DNA of 64,000 nucleotides from Bradyrhizobium sp. sGM-13 (GTDB taxonomy: Bacteria; Pseudomonadota; Alphaproteobacteria; Rhizobiales; Xanthobacteraceae): assembly GCF_018398875.1 (NCBI RefSeq), contig NZ_JAGWDK010000003.1, positions 332,649 to 396,648 on the forward strand. The letters are read 5' to 3'. Below are positions 54,806-64,000 of the stretch, piece after piece. The notes below the pieces were generated by a model. It saw only the letters and a program-made list of their open reading frames with translations. It was not told where the DNA came from and did not search any database. The translations under genes were made by a program, and so were the position numbers. The stretch's first letter is position 1. Every line of letters begins with the position of its first letter.

Positions 54806-54903
54806 TGTCATCGTCCGCGAAGGCGGACGATGACAGTACGCCGGGACGTCTCGGCTCAATCAATGACAGCAGTGGCTACTGGGTGCCCCGCCTTCGCGGG
54901 GCA
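54806..54903. repeat. Two intergenic hairpins between gcvH and gcvP
   Basis: Hairpin 1 is TGTCATCGTCCGC-GAAG-GCGGACGATGACA (54806-54835, perfect 13-bp stem). Hairpin 2 is TGCCCCGC-CTTC-GCGGGGCA (54884-54903, 8-bp stem). Both resemble short Rhizobiales intergenic repeats. Inside the gcv operon they could set the ratio of gcvTH to gcvP mRNA. Confidence 0.75.
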
Positions 54904-54930
54904 TGACGACGAATATTGAGGAACATACCC

Positions 54931-57819
<2,889 letters not shown>

Positions 57820-57825
57820 GGCTCA

Positions 57826-57960
57826 TGTCCCGGATGCGGTGCAACGCGCTAGCGCTGCTCCGCAGAGCCGGGACCCACATACGCGCAAAACGGATAGACC
57901 CGGATCAGCAGCGCACTGCGCCGCTCGAGAAGCGTCGCGCTGCGCAGCATCCGGGGAACG
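57826..57960. repeat. Dispersed GC-rich repeat, family C copy 3
   Basis: It begins TGTCCCGGATGCGGTGCAAC and ends GCATCCGGGGAACG. It includes GAGCCGGGACCCACA, shared with copies 1 and 2. It lies between the convergent gcvP and recA genes. Confidence 0.8.
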
Positions 57961-58057
57961 CAAAAACAAAACGGGCACTGAGGACGTCGGCAACTCAACG
58001 TCCGCAGCACCCGTCGTCACGTTTCAGGCCTTAACCCCTGAAGCGTTTTCTCAAAAC

Positions 58058-59149
<1,092 letters not shown>

Positions 59150-59252
59150 AATACGTGCTCCTTATGGCGGGGATTCGCGAGCGGGACAAACGGCGTGAGC
59201 GGCTTTTGAGCTTCGACTTCGTCAGGGAATCTTTGTACCATCTTTGTTCTAT

Positions 59253-59267
59253 GTTCGCAATATGTTC
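59253..59267 (-). promoter_or_regulatory. LexA (SOS) box upstream of recA
   Basis: GTTC-GCAATAT-GTTC on the plus strand, which reads GAAC-N7-GAAC toward recA: the direct-repeat SOS box of alphaproteobacteria. A third GTTC at 59246 overlaps at a different spacing. Confidence 0.9.
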
Positions 59268-59435
59268 TTTTCGGCGCACGGGTACTGACCTGTTTCCGAC
59301 CTTGGCCCATTTTGAGTTTTGCGATGCCTATTGCTCTTCACGAGCGGTCACGCCGCCGTCATAAATCCGTAATCTTACGGGAATGATCTGCGGCTCCAGT
59401 TTTTCCATAGGCTGGGGCGGCACACGGGGTGAGTA

Positions 59436-59600
59436 ATGACGGGACATACAGAACTAGCCGTAACGCCGCGCGACCGCTTTCTACAATCAGCGCAAGAGGA
59501 GCTGATTGCTTTCGAGCGGCGAGAGATAGAGTTTCGGAAAAAGGAGCGCGCCGAGCGGGCCGCAGAACTACACCTCCCTCTTGAAAGAGCAGTTCACTAG
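59436..59600 (+). CDS. Very small charged helical protein
   Basis: 54 residues: MTGHTELAVTPRDRFLQSAQ followed by a strongly charged helix rich in Glu and Arg (FERREIEFRKKERAERAAEL). No family recognised. GGGTGAG precedes ATG 59436. A hairpin (GAGGCGGCC-ACTAA-GGCGGCCTC, one mismatch) starts five bases after the stop, as with other tiny genes in this cluster. It is divergent from recA. Confidence 0.5.
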   Translation: MTGHTELAVTPRDRFLQSAQEELIAFERREIEFRKKERAERAAELHLPLERAVH

Positions 59601-59604
59601 TAAA

Positions 59605-59627
59605 GAGGCGGCCACTAAGGCGGCCTC
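59605..59627 (+). terminator. Hairpin after the 54-residue ORF
   Basis: GAGGCGGCC-ACTAA-GGCGGCCTC, nine positions with one G-G mismatch, followed by CTTCGCTT. Weak T tract; of the GGCCGCC type seen after neighbouring small genes. Confidence 0.55.
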
Positions 59628-59729
59628 CTTCGCTTCAGAGCAAGCTCCCGATCTTAGCGCGAGATCGAAACGCCCTTGCGCCGCTGATACGGCCAGCCGA
59701 CACGAGGTCGGCTGCAATAGCGAAAGAGT

Positions 59730-59760
59730 CCGCCGGGTTGGCGGCGGTCCCTTTTTGTTT
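59730..59760 (+). terminator. Terminator-like hairpin with T tract
   Basis: CCGCC-GGGTT-GGCGG, then CGGTCCCTTTTTGTTTT. It is preceded by another stable hairpin, CAGCCGAC-ACGAG-GTCGGCTG (near 59694-59714), and no coding frame ends here, so it may close a small RNA. Confidence 0.55.
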
Positions 59761-59842
59761 TGGGCGTTAGGCCTTTTTGTATTCGAACCAATTTATCCCC
59801 GCTTGGTTAAATTTGCCGGAACCCGGTGGAGGGGGAATGGCG

Positions 59843-60085
59843 ATGAAATGGACCTTAGTGATTGTCGGCGTAGCGATGCTCGCCAGTCCGGCATTGGCCG
59901 ACCCGTGGAAAGACGAAAGCGGTAAGGGCCGCTGGGGCTATGATCGCGGCGGCTACTATGGCCGCAGCTACAACGAAGCACGCGAGTACAAGCAGGAGTT
60001 TTACCGAGGCCCCTGCAAGATCGAACGCAAGTGGGAGCGCAACGGCGAGTACAAAGAAGAGACCAAATGCAAAGGCTACCGTTAG
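59843..60085 (+). CDS. Small secreted basic/aromatic protein
   Basis: 80 residues: signal peptide MKWTLVIVGVAMLASPALA, then DPWKDESGKGRWGYDRGGYYGR and a charged tail with two Cys (GPCKIERKWERNGEYKEETKCKGY). The Tyr/Gly/Arg composition and C-terminal Cys pair recall short exported proteins I remember from Bradyrhizobium and Rhodopseudomonas. ATG 59837 is also possible; GGAGGGGG precedes both. A terminator hairpin follows. Confidence 0.72.
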   Translation: MKWTLVIVGVAMLASPALADPWKDESGKGRWGYDRGGYYGRSYNEAREYKQEFYRGPCKIERKWERNGEYKEETKCKGYR

Positions 60086-60090
60086 CGCTC

Positions 60091-60118
60091 AAGAGGCCGC
60101 CGGTGTTGGCGGCTTCTT
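60091..60118 (+). terminator. Rho-independent-like terminator
   Basis: AAGAGGCCGCC-GGTGTT-GGCGGCTTCTT, an 11-position stem with one G-T pair, six bases after the stop at 60085. A second hairpin, GGGCCGCC-TTTC-GGCGGCCC, follows at 60146-60165. Confidence 0.75.
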
Positions 60119-60321
60119 CCCCAAAAGGCCTCGAGCAAATTGAAAGGGCCGCCTTTCGGCGGCCCCCAGCCGGTACAAATTGGTTCGGGATGAAAAGCAG
60201 CCCCGGCAATATCAAGCATAGAGTTTTCCGCACCCTTTTTTGGAGTCCGTAACACCACGGTGTTTCCGATACCGGAACCCCAGGTATCTCCAATCCCATC
60301 TCCGGGTGCGTCCTGACGAAG

Positions 60322-60466
60322 ATGCCCGCTCCCGCTCTTGCCTTTCGCTGCCCGGACGGTCCCCCAACTACGTGTCCGTCGTTTGCCTCGCCTGCACCCG
60401 GCTTCACTTAATCCATAAGGAACCGGGAAGCTTTTGGGCGAGGACACCGCGCCCACTGCCTCGTGA
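60322..60466 (+). pseudogene. Frameshifted remnant of a small Cys-motif (FRCP...CLAC) protein
   Basis: Three frames in succession give pieces of one protein type: MPAPALAFRCPDGP (frame 1), NYVSVVCLACTRLHLIH (frame 2, near 60367-60417) and TGKLLGED with stop TGA 60464 (frame 3). From memory, intact Rhizobiales proteins of about 60 residues read FRCP...YVSVxCxACxRxHLxxxxTGKxLGxD, with a zinc-ribbon-like Cys arrangement. At least two indels and an internal deletion are implied. Alternatively these matches are chance. Confidence 0.45.
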
Positions 60467-60632
60467 GGTTGCCGCCTTCGGCGCCTCGCCCCAGCCAGTC
60501 CGAACGCACGATCCGCGTGAGCGCACCCGACTTAAGTATAGTTTTGTACTTTCCCCGGAACGGATTTCGCCGCAGTGCGTAATCGCAGCGGGTGCGGCAG
60601 GTAGCGACGGGTAGCAACGGGGAACCAGTATT

Positions 60633-60812
60633 GTGCCGGGCAAGAAATACCTCACGGAACAAGCGGCAACCTTTCTCAAATTTGCAATGGCCACCACGGA
60701 TCCGGAGATCGCCGCGGGCTTTCTCGACAAGGCCGCCGACCTTCGGGCCAGAAGTGAAGAGGCGCCCGACGCCAGCCCCCGGGCGCCCGATGTAGAGCAG
60801 CCGGAAGGCTAG
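60633..60812 (+). CDS. Very small helical protein
   Basis: 59 residues: MPGKKYLTEQAATFLKFAMA, TTDPEIAAGFLDKAADLRAR, then an Asp/Pro/Glu-rich tail. The pattern (Q-A-x-x-F-L-K-x-A-x-x-T-T-D-P, then K-A-A-D-L) recalls a group of short Bradyrhizobium proteins of unknown role, perhaps a two-helix bundle. GGGGAAC precedes GTG 60633. A 12-bp stem terminator hairpin follows 8 bases after the stop. Confidence 0.6.
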   Translation: MPGKKYLTEQAATFLKFAMATTDPEIAAGFLDKAADLRARSEEAPDASPRAPDVEQPEG

Positions 60813-60819
60813 CTCTCGC

Positions 60820-60848
60820 GATGAGGCCGCCGAACGGGCGGCCTCATC
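60820..60848. terminator. Strong hairpin between convergent tiny genes
   Basis: GATGAGGCCGCC-GAACG-GGCGGCCTCATC, perfect 12-bp stem. It lies between the stop of the plus-strand gene (60812) and the stop of the minus-strand ORF (60850), fitting a bidirectional terminator, though T tracts are poor. Confidence 0.7.
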
Positions 60849-60849
60849 G

Positions 60850-61023
60850 TTATCCGAGCAACAAATCGGGGCTGACCTCGCCTACAATTTTAAGCGTGCT
60901 TGCGGCTCCATCTGAACGGTCCTTCAAGGCGCTGTACGCTATGCCAGCGGCATGCAGATACAAACGACCGCCCCTGTGACCGTCCTTGCCTACGAACCCA
61001 TCCTGCCGACGCTTCAAAACCAT
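60850..61023 (-). CDS. Possible tiny protein
   Basis: 57 residues: MVLKRRQDGFVGKDGHRGGR, LYLHAAGIAYSALKDRSDGA, ending in VGEVSPDLLLG. On the minus strand GAGGAG lies 9 bases before ATG 61023, and the stop abuts the 12-bp hairpin, both in favour of a real gene. No family recognised. The antisense frame 60952-61182 is also open, so the assignment is uncertain. Confidence 0.4.
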   Translation of the reverse strand: MVLKRRQDGFVGKDGHRGGRLYLHAAGIAYSALKDRSDGAASTLKIVGEVSPDLLLG

Positions 61024-61123
61024 GGCGCCCATCTCCTCACCTGGCTGTTGAACCTGAGCCGCGCGCCCGAGCCCTCAAGGGTGCCGCAGCCCGTGCGGCC
61101 GGACGCGCCGTCGAGAACCCATA

Positions 61124-61165
61124 TTCCGCCGCGGCAGCCTTATCTTCCGCCGCGGCAGCCTTATC
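61124..61165. repeat. Perfect tandem duplication of 21 bp
   Basis: Two identical 21-base units (61124-61144 and 61145-61165), each TTCCGCCGCGGCAGCCTTATC. The surrounding 61024-61545 stretch has no supported gene: open frames on both strands are low-complexity and contradictory. Confidence 0.85.
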
Positions 61166-61545
61166 CATCGCGCCAGGAATAGGAAGCCGGCATCCCAAGT
61201 GGACGGCCGCGCCCCACGTACGGCAAATCGCCCGCAAGATTGTCTCGGTGCGTTGAACCTTTTTCATATCGCCCCGACAAAATTCTTGCCTGGGATATTG
61301 CATCACTCGGGGAATAGGCCTGCGCCGCCAAGCGACCATACTCCGCTTGCGCGGCGCAGCGCTTTTGCGCGCCGCGGAACTTAGGCTTGGGCAAGGGAAT
61401 TCGGTGACGCCCATGGGGTTGAAGCCCCGCGAGCGGATTTCGGCCGCGCGCGTCGCGGCAAAGGCATTGCCTGCGGCAAGAACAATTGCAATTTTAAGTC
61501 AGAGGTCCGGTTTGAAGCGGTCGGGAGCCGCAGCGGAATTTCTCT

Positions 61546-61725
61546 ATGATCCACAAGGGCGTCGAATACACCGTTACGGCGGTCGCTCCGGGCATCTGGA
61601 AATGGCAATTCCGTATCGGCGACAGGGTCGTCACGGGCAAGACCGAAGCCAGGCTCAATCTGCTTGCCATCCGGCGGGTCCAGCTTCGGATTGACCGGGA
61701 GCTGAAAAAAGCTGAGCGGGAGTAA
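61546..61725 (+). CDS. Very small basic protein
   Basis: 59 residues: MIHKGVEYTVTAVAPGIWKW, QFRIGDRVVTGKTEARLNLL, then a basic helix, AIRRVQLRIDRELKKAERE. The beta-rich start with GIWKWQFRIGDxVxTGKT and helical tail recalls a short protein type I associate with Bradyrhizobium, function unknown. The composition (strands plus basic helix) suggests a nucleic-acid or partner-binding protein. No strong ribosome-binding site (CGGAAT). Likely cytoplasmic. Confidence 0.62.
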   Translation: MIHKGVEYTVTAVAPGIWKWQFRIGDRVVTGKTEARLNLLAIRRVQLRIDRELKKAERE

Positions 61726-61938
61726 CCCGGCGGCCGCTGTCGCAGGCCTTTCACCGGAGAAGTTTCCCTGCAACTACATCAGGTTAGATCTGAGCGATAA
61801 CCCGATCTATATGCCCGGCAACGTGCTTGGGCCCGTAAAAACCCGGGGTTGATCTTTCGATAGGCGAGGAATCCACTCCCCGGCAAATGAGGGGTCTCAG
61901 GGCCAACGGCGGCCCATTTGACATTTGGTCAGCTTGCC

Positions 61939-62181
61939 ATGCCGATCTTTTTCTTCAGCGTTCGACATGGCGAGGATGCGTGCGTCAGCAATGACGGTGC
62001 GGAATTTGCCGATCACAACGCCGCGTGGAAGGAAATGACCGGGGTCTGCGGCGACATGATCGCGGACGTTTCCCGCAAGCTGCCCGAAAACACCGAGTGG
62101 CAAATGGAATTGCTGGATGAATCCAGGAAGCCGATATTCCGGATTCGCCTGGTGGCCGAGACGCTGCAAGATACGGATTAA
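61939..62181 (+). CDS. DUF6894-type small protein
   Basis: 80 residues: MPIFFFSVRHGEDACVSNDG, AEFADHNAAWKEMTGVCGDM and WQMELLDESRKPIFRIRLVAE. The pattern (Y/F-x-F-x-V/I-R at the start, central A-W-x-E, late P-I-F-x-I-R/F-x-V/L) matches the short DUF6894 proteins common in Bradyrhizobium. Function unknown. ATG 61939 is preferred over ATG/other starts at 61918. It is convergent with the PilZ gene. Confidence 0.75.
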   Translation: MPIFFFSVRHGEDACVSNDGAEFADHNAAWKEMTGVCGDMIADVSRKLPENTEWQMELLDESRKPIFRIRLVAETLQDTD

Positions 62182-62192
62182 TAGACGGAAAA

Positions 62193-62528
62193 TTAGGCGT
62201 GGGCCTTCCGGGAAGTGGCATCGAGTTCACCTGGCGGCGCCACGCCGTTGCGCAGCTCCCGGGCGGAAACAAAGCGGACGCCGACCAATTCGCCCCTGCG
62301 CCAGATCAGCGTGCATACCCGCCGCACCTCGCCGCCCGCAGTGAGAGAAAGGCCGAACATCTTGGGAACCGCGAGGTCGCCCACATCCAGACAGGCGCCG
62401 TTGTCGGAAATGTCGAGGATGTAGCACTCGATCCATGGCGCATCCGGCGCCGGAATCAGGAATCCCGGCTTGCGCAAGTCGACCCGAACGAACTTGCGGG
62501 CACCAAGGTCTTTGCGGTCTCTCGCCAT
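62193..62528 (-). CDS. PilZ domain protein
   Basis: 111 residues, a single PilZ domain with ARDRKDLGARKFVRVDLRKPGFL at the start (basic residues near the c-di-GMP RxxxR position), then CYILDISDNGACLDVGDL (D/NxSxxG-type motif) and RRVCTLIWRRGELVGVRF. Such proteins usually bind cyclic di-GMP. The RxxxR motif is imperfect (RKFVRVD), so binding is plausible rather than sure. ATG 62528 follows AGGAG. Confidence 0.82.
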   Translation of the reverse strand: MARDRKDLGARKFVRVDLRKPGFLIPAPDAPWIECYILDISDNGACLDVGDLAVPKMFGLSLTAGGEVRRVCTLIWRRGELVGVRFVSARELRNGVAPPGELDATSRKAHA

Positions 62529-62636
62529 GATTTCTCCTGTGCGGGGAAACACTAGGCGGAATACCTCAATACCGGGTTATCGGTATCAGGCAAAAATCCT
62601 GGAGTCGCCGTTAATTCCGGCGCGAGCTGGGGTCGC

Positions 62637-62867
62637 CTAGTCGGCGCTGGCAAGCCGGCGCATGGTGAATTCGATGTCGCCGCTGGGCAGCTCGCGCCAG
62701 CTCTCGACCGAACTCATATAGGCTGCCTTGGGATAGCGGTTGAGGAAGTCGCGCGCCCTTGCCCTCGCTTGGTCGCGCGGCAGCGTAAACGTCTCGCGCA
62801 GGTAGCCGTCGCCCAGCTTGCGCCGGCCGGCCATCCGGCTCGCGAGATCGCGCGGACGAAAGACCAT
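62637..62867 (-). CDS. Small hypothetical protein
   Basis: 76 residues: MVFRPRDLASRMAGRRKLGD, GYLRETFTLPRDQARARARD, FLNRYPKAAYMSSVESWREL and a tail with strand character (GDIEFTMRRLASAD). Helical with a mixed-charge surface. The frame begins 11 codons earlier (62900), but the conserved-looking part starts at ATG 62867. No domain recognised; coding bias is strong, so it is likely real. Confidence 0.65.
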   Translation of the reverse strand: MVFRPRDLASRMAGRRKLGDGYLRETFTLPRDQARARARDFLNRYPKAAYMSSVESWRELPSGDIEFTMRRLASAD

Positions 62868-62950
62868 GTCGTAACTCCAGACACGATGACGACAGGTCAA
62901 ATATAGGGGTAGCGGCGAACGAATCCTACCCGCCGCCTTTGGCGGGGAAG

Positions 62951-63226
62951 CTACTGGGTGCTGCTGCCGGTCTTGTTCTTCTTGGCGGGCGCCGCGGCCT
63001 TGGGCGCCTCGGTGCTGCGCACGGTGCCCCAGGGATCGGAAGAGGTCTTGGCGTCGGGAATCTTCCGCAAGGAATCCTTGTAAGCCTTCTCCCTGATCGC
63101 ATCCTGCTCCCTTTCCTCCGGCGATTTGGACTGGAGTTCCGGCATCAGGTTGATATTGGGAGTCATCTGCGCGTGGGCCGGCACCATCAACAACACCACC
63201 ATTACGGCCGCGCTCAGCATTCTCAT
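62951..63226 (-). CDS. Small secreted Lys/Pro/Ala-rich protein
   Basis: 91 residues: signal peptide MRMLSAAVMVVLLMVPAHAQ, then MTPNINLMPELQSKSPEERE, QDAIREKAYKDSLRKIPDAK (charged helix) and a Pro/Ala/Lys-rich tail. The helical part EREQDAIREKAYKDSLRKIPD resembles short exported Rhizobiales proteins. Function unknown. ATG 63226 is chosen for the signal peptide and GGAGAG before it. It is divergent from the thioesterase gene. Confidence 0.7.
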   Translation of the reverse strand: MRMLSAAVMVVLLMVPAHAQMTPNINLMPELQSKSPEEREQDAIREKAYKDSLRKIPDAKTSSDPWGTVRSTEAPKAAAPAKKNKTGSSTQ

Positions 63227-63456
63227 GACGCTCTCCTTTGCGATGCTTTCAGCGTTTCGGCGAAGATACCACCGACGTAACCGCCAAGCCAAGCACGCGC
63301 GGACAAGCCTTTGGTTCGACGCCTGCAGGATCTCGGGTGCTTGCGCCCAATCGCTTTGCGGATCGCGCCGGACTGGCAGCCCACGCCGCTGTTTCCTTCG
63401 CCGCAATGACCACTACAATGCGCCGACAACAAGATCGGACGAGGAAACGGACGTTC

Positions 63457-63918
63457 ATGCAACAACAGCCACAAGCGGGCGAATTCGGCATCGCGGAAGC
63501 AACGCGCGTGCTCGGCGAGGTATTTGCGCCATGGGTGATGGATCTCAACCTGTCGATCGAGCGCTTTGACTCTGCTCCGCCCGGCGATGCCGCCGACTGG
63601 CAGCCGGGCGCGATCCTGCGCCTGCCGTTCTCGGAGCGGCTATGCCGCAATGGCGGCACGGTCTCGGGCCAGGCGCTGATGGCATTCGCCGACACCGCGA
63701 TGGTGATCGCCAACCTCGCCGCCAACCGCGGCTACCGCGCAATGACGACGGTCGACCAGACCACGCATTTCATGCGCGCGGTGTCTGCCTCCGACGTACT
63801 GGCCGATGCGCGCGTGGTCCGCCTCGGGCGCACCATGAGCTTTGGTCGCGTCACGCTGCTTTCCGCCACCGACAACAAGCCGGTGGCGATGGTCTCAAGC
63901 GCGTTCGCGATGCTTTAG
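63457..63918 (+). CDS. PaaI-family thioesterase
   Basis: 153 residues with one hotdog domain: MQQQPQAGEFGIAEATRVLG, PWVMDLNLSIERFD, LRLPFSERLCRNGGTVSGQALMAFADTAMVIA (central helix; the usual H-G-G is N-G-G here) and VDQTTHFMRAVSASDVLADARVVRLGRTMSFG. It hydrolyses acyl-CoA thioesters or is a relative with changed chemistry. GAGGAA precedes ATG 63457, and the longer frame from 63238 is unsupported. Confidence 0.82.
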   Translation: MQQQPQAGEFGIAEATRVLGEVFAPWVMDLNLSIERFDSAPPGDAADWQPGAILRLPFSERLCRNGGTVSGQALMAFADTAMVIANLAANRGYRAMTTVDQTTHFMRAVSASDVLADARVVRLGRTMSFGRVTLLSATDNKPVAMVSSAFAML

Positions 63919-63933
63919 AAAATTGTAGTTGCT

Positions 63934-64000
63934 GTAGGGTGGGCAAAGCGAAGCGTGCCCACCATTTATCATCGAGCGCGCTTCTTGATGGTGGGCACGC
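63934..64000. repeat. Intergenic GGTGGGCA/TGCCCACC repeat (cut by window edge)
   Basis: GTGGGCA-AAGCGAAGCG-TGCCCAC (63939-63962) followed by a second half ending GGTGGGCACGC at the right edge. From memory this element is widespread between genes in Bradyrhizobium and related genera. Its full extent is outside the window. Confidence 0.65.

Noticed and set aside
61037..61414. Long minus-strand frame and a plus-strand frame at 60952-61182
   Set aside because: They contain the 21-bp tandem repeat and low-complexity Ala/Arg/Pro; the two strands contradict each other and neither has a convincing start.

Overview
The window is a piece of chromosome from a GC-rich alphaproteobacterium of the Rhizobiales, most likely Bradyrhizobium or a close relative. 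The grounds are: long CDSs with strong G/C third-position bias; the alphaproteobacterial LexA box GTTC-N7-GTTC before recA; a purC-purS-purQ-purL-bolA-grxD backbone; single-domain PurQ, PurS and PurL; DUF1476, DUF6894 and other small families typical of Rhizobiales; and several intergenic hairpin repeat families of Bradyrhizobium type. I saw no rRNA, tRNA, CRISPR array, insertion sequence or prophage.

Layout. 0-8.3 kb: end of a LysR regulator, a ThuA-like secreted protein, an HpcH/HpaI aldolase, an orphan E2-type acyltransferase, rpsD, an FMN-dependent hydroxyacid dehydrogenase, a threonine aldolase and a GH17 membrane protein. 8.5-12.6 kb: an exported GH1 glucosidase and two overlapping exported serine hydrolases. 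12.6-29 kb: the minus strand carries macro domain, grxD, bolA, purL, purQ, purS and purC in conserved order. It is interleaved with mostly plus-strand genes: egtB-egtD for ergothioneine, an acyltransferase, a thioesterase/DMT pair and corA. 29-37.7 kb: the ATPase inhibitor DUF1476, a LysR with a divergent PEP-mutase-like enzyme, then an ABC transporter-cyanase operon. That operon faces a sigma-54 activator gene across a shared region holding a -24/-12 promoter and nested palindromes. 38-46 kb: globin, a small outer-membrane protein, a rhodanese/acyl-CoA dehydrogenase/OsmC operon with a divergent TetR, a DUF2182/DUF1326 pair, and a TrmJ methyltransferase fused to a DUF559 domain. 46-59 kb: icd, small secreted proteins, DUF2270, alaS, glycine riboswitch-gcvTHP, and recA. 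59-64 kb: a cluster of very small genes separated by GGCCGCC-type hairpins, a frameshifted remnant, DUF6894, PilZ and a thioesterase.

How it works together. Most of the window is housekeeping (purine synthesis, translation, TCA cycle, glycine cleavage, SOS repair) with accessory genes inserted between conserved neighbours. The most coherent accessory system is at 31.7-37.7 kb: a sigma-54-dependent operon for uptake of a small anion (cyanate or nitrate type) plus cyanase, controlled by the divergent PAS-AAA+-Fis activator. Ergothioneine synthesis, OsmC, rhodanese and glutaredoxin/BolA give the region a thiol and redox flavour, but no single regulon is evident.
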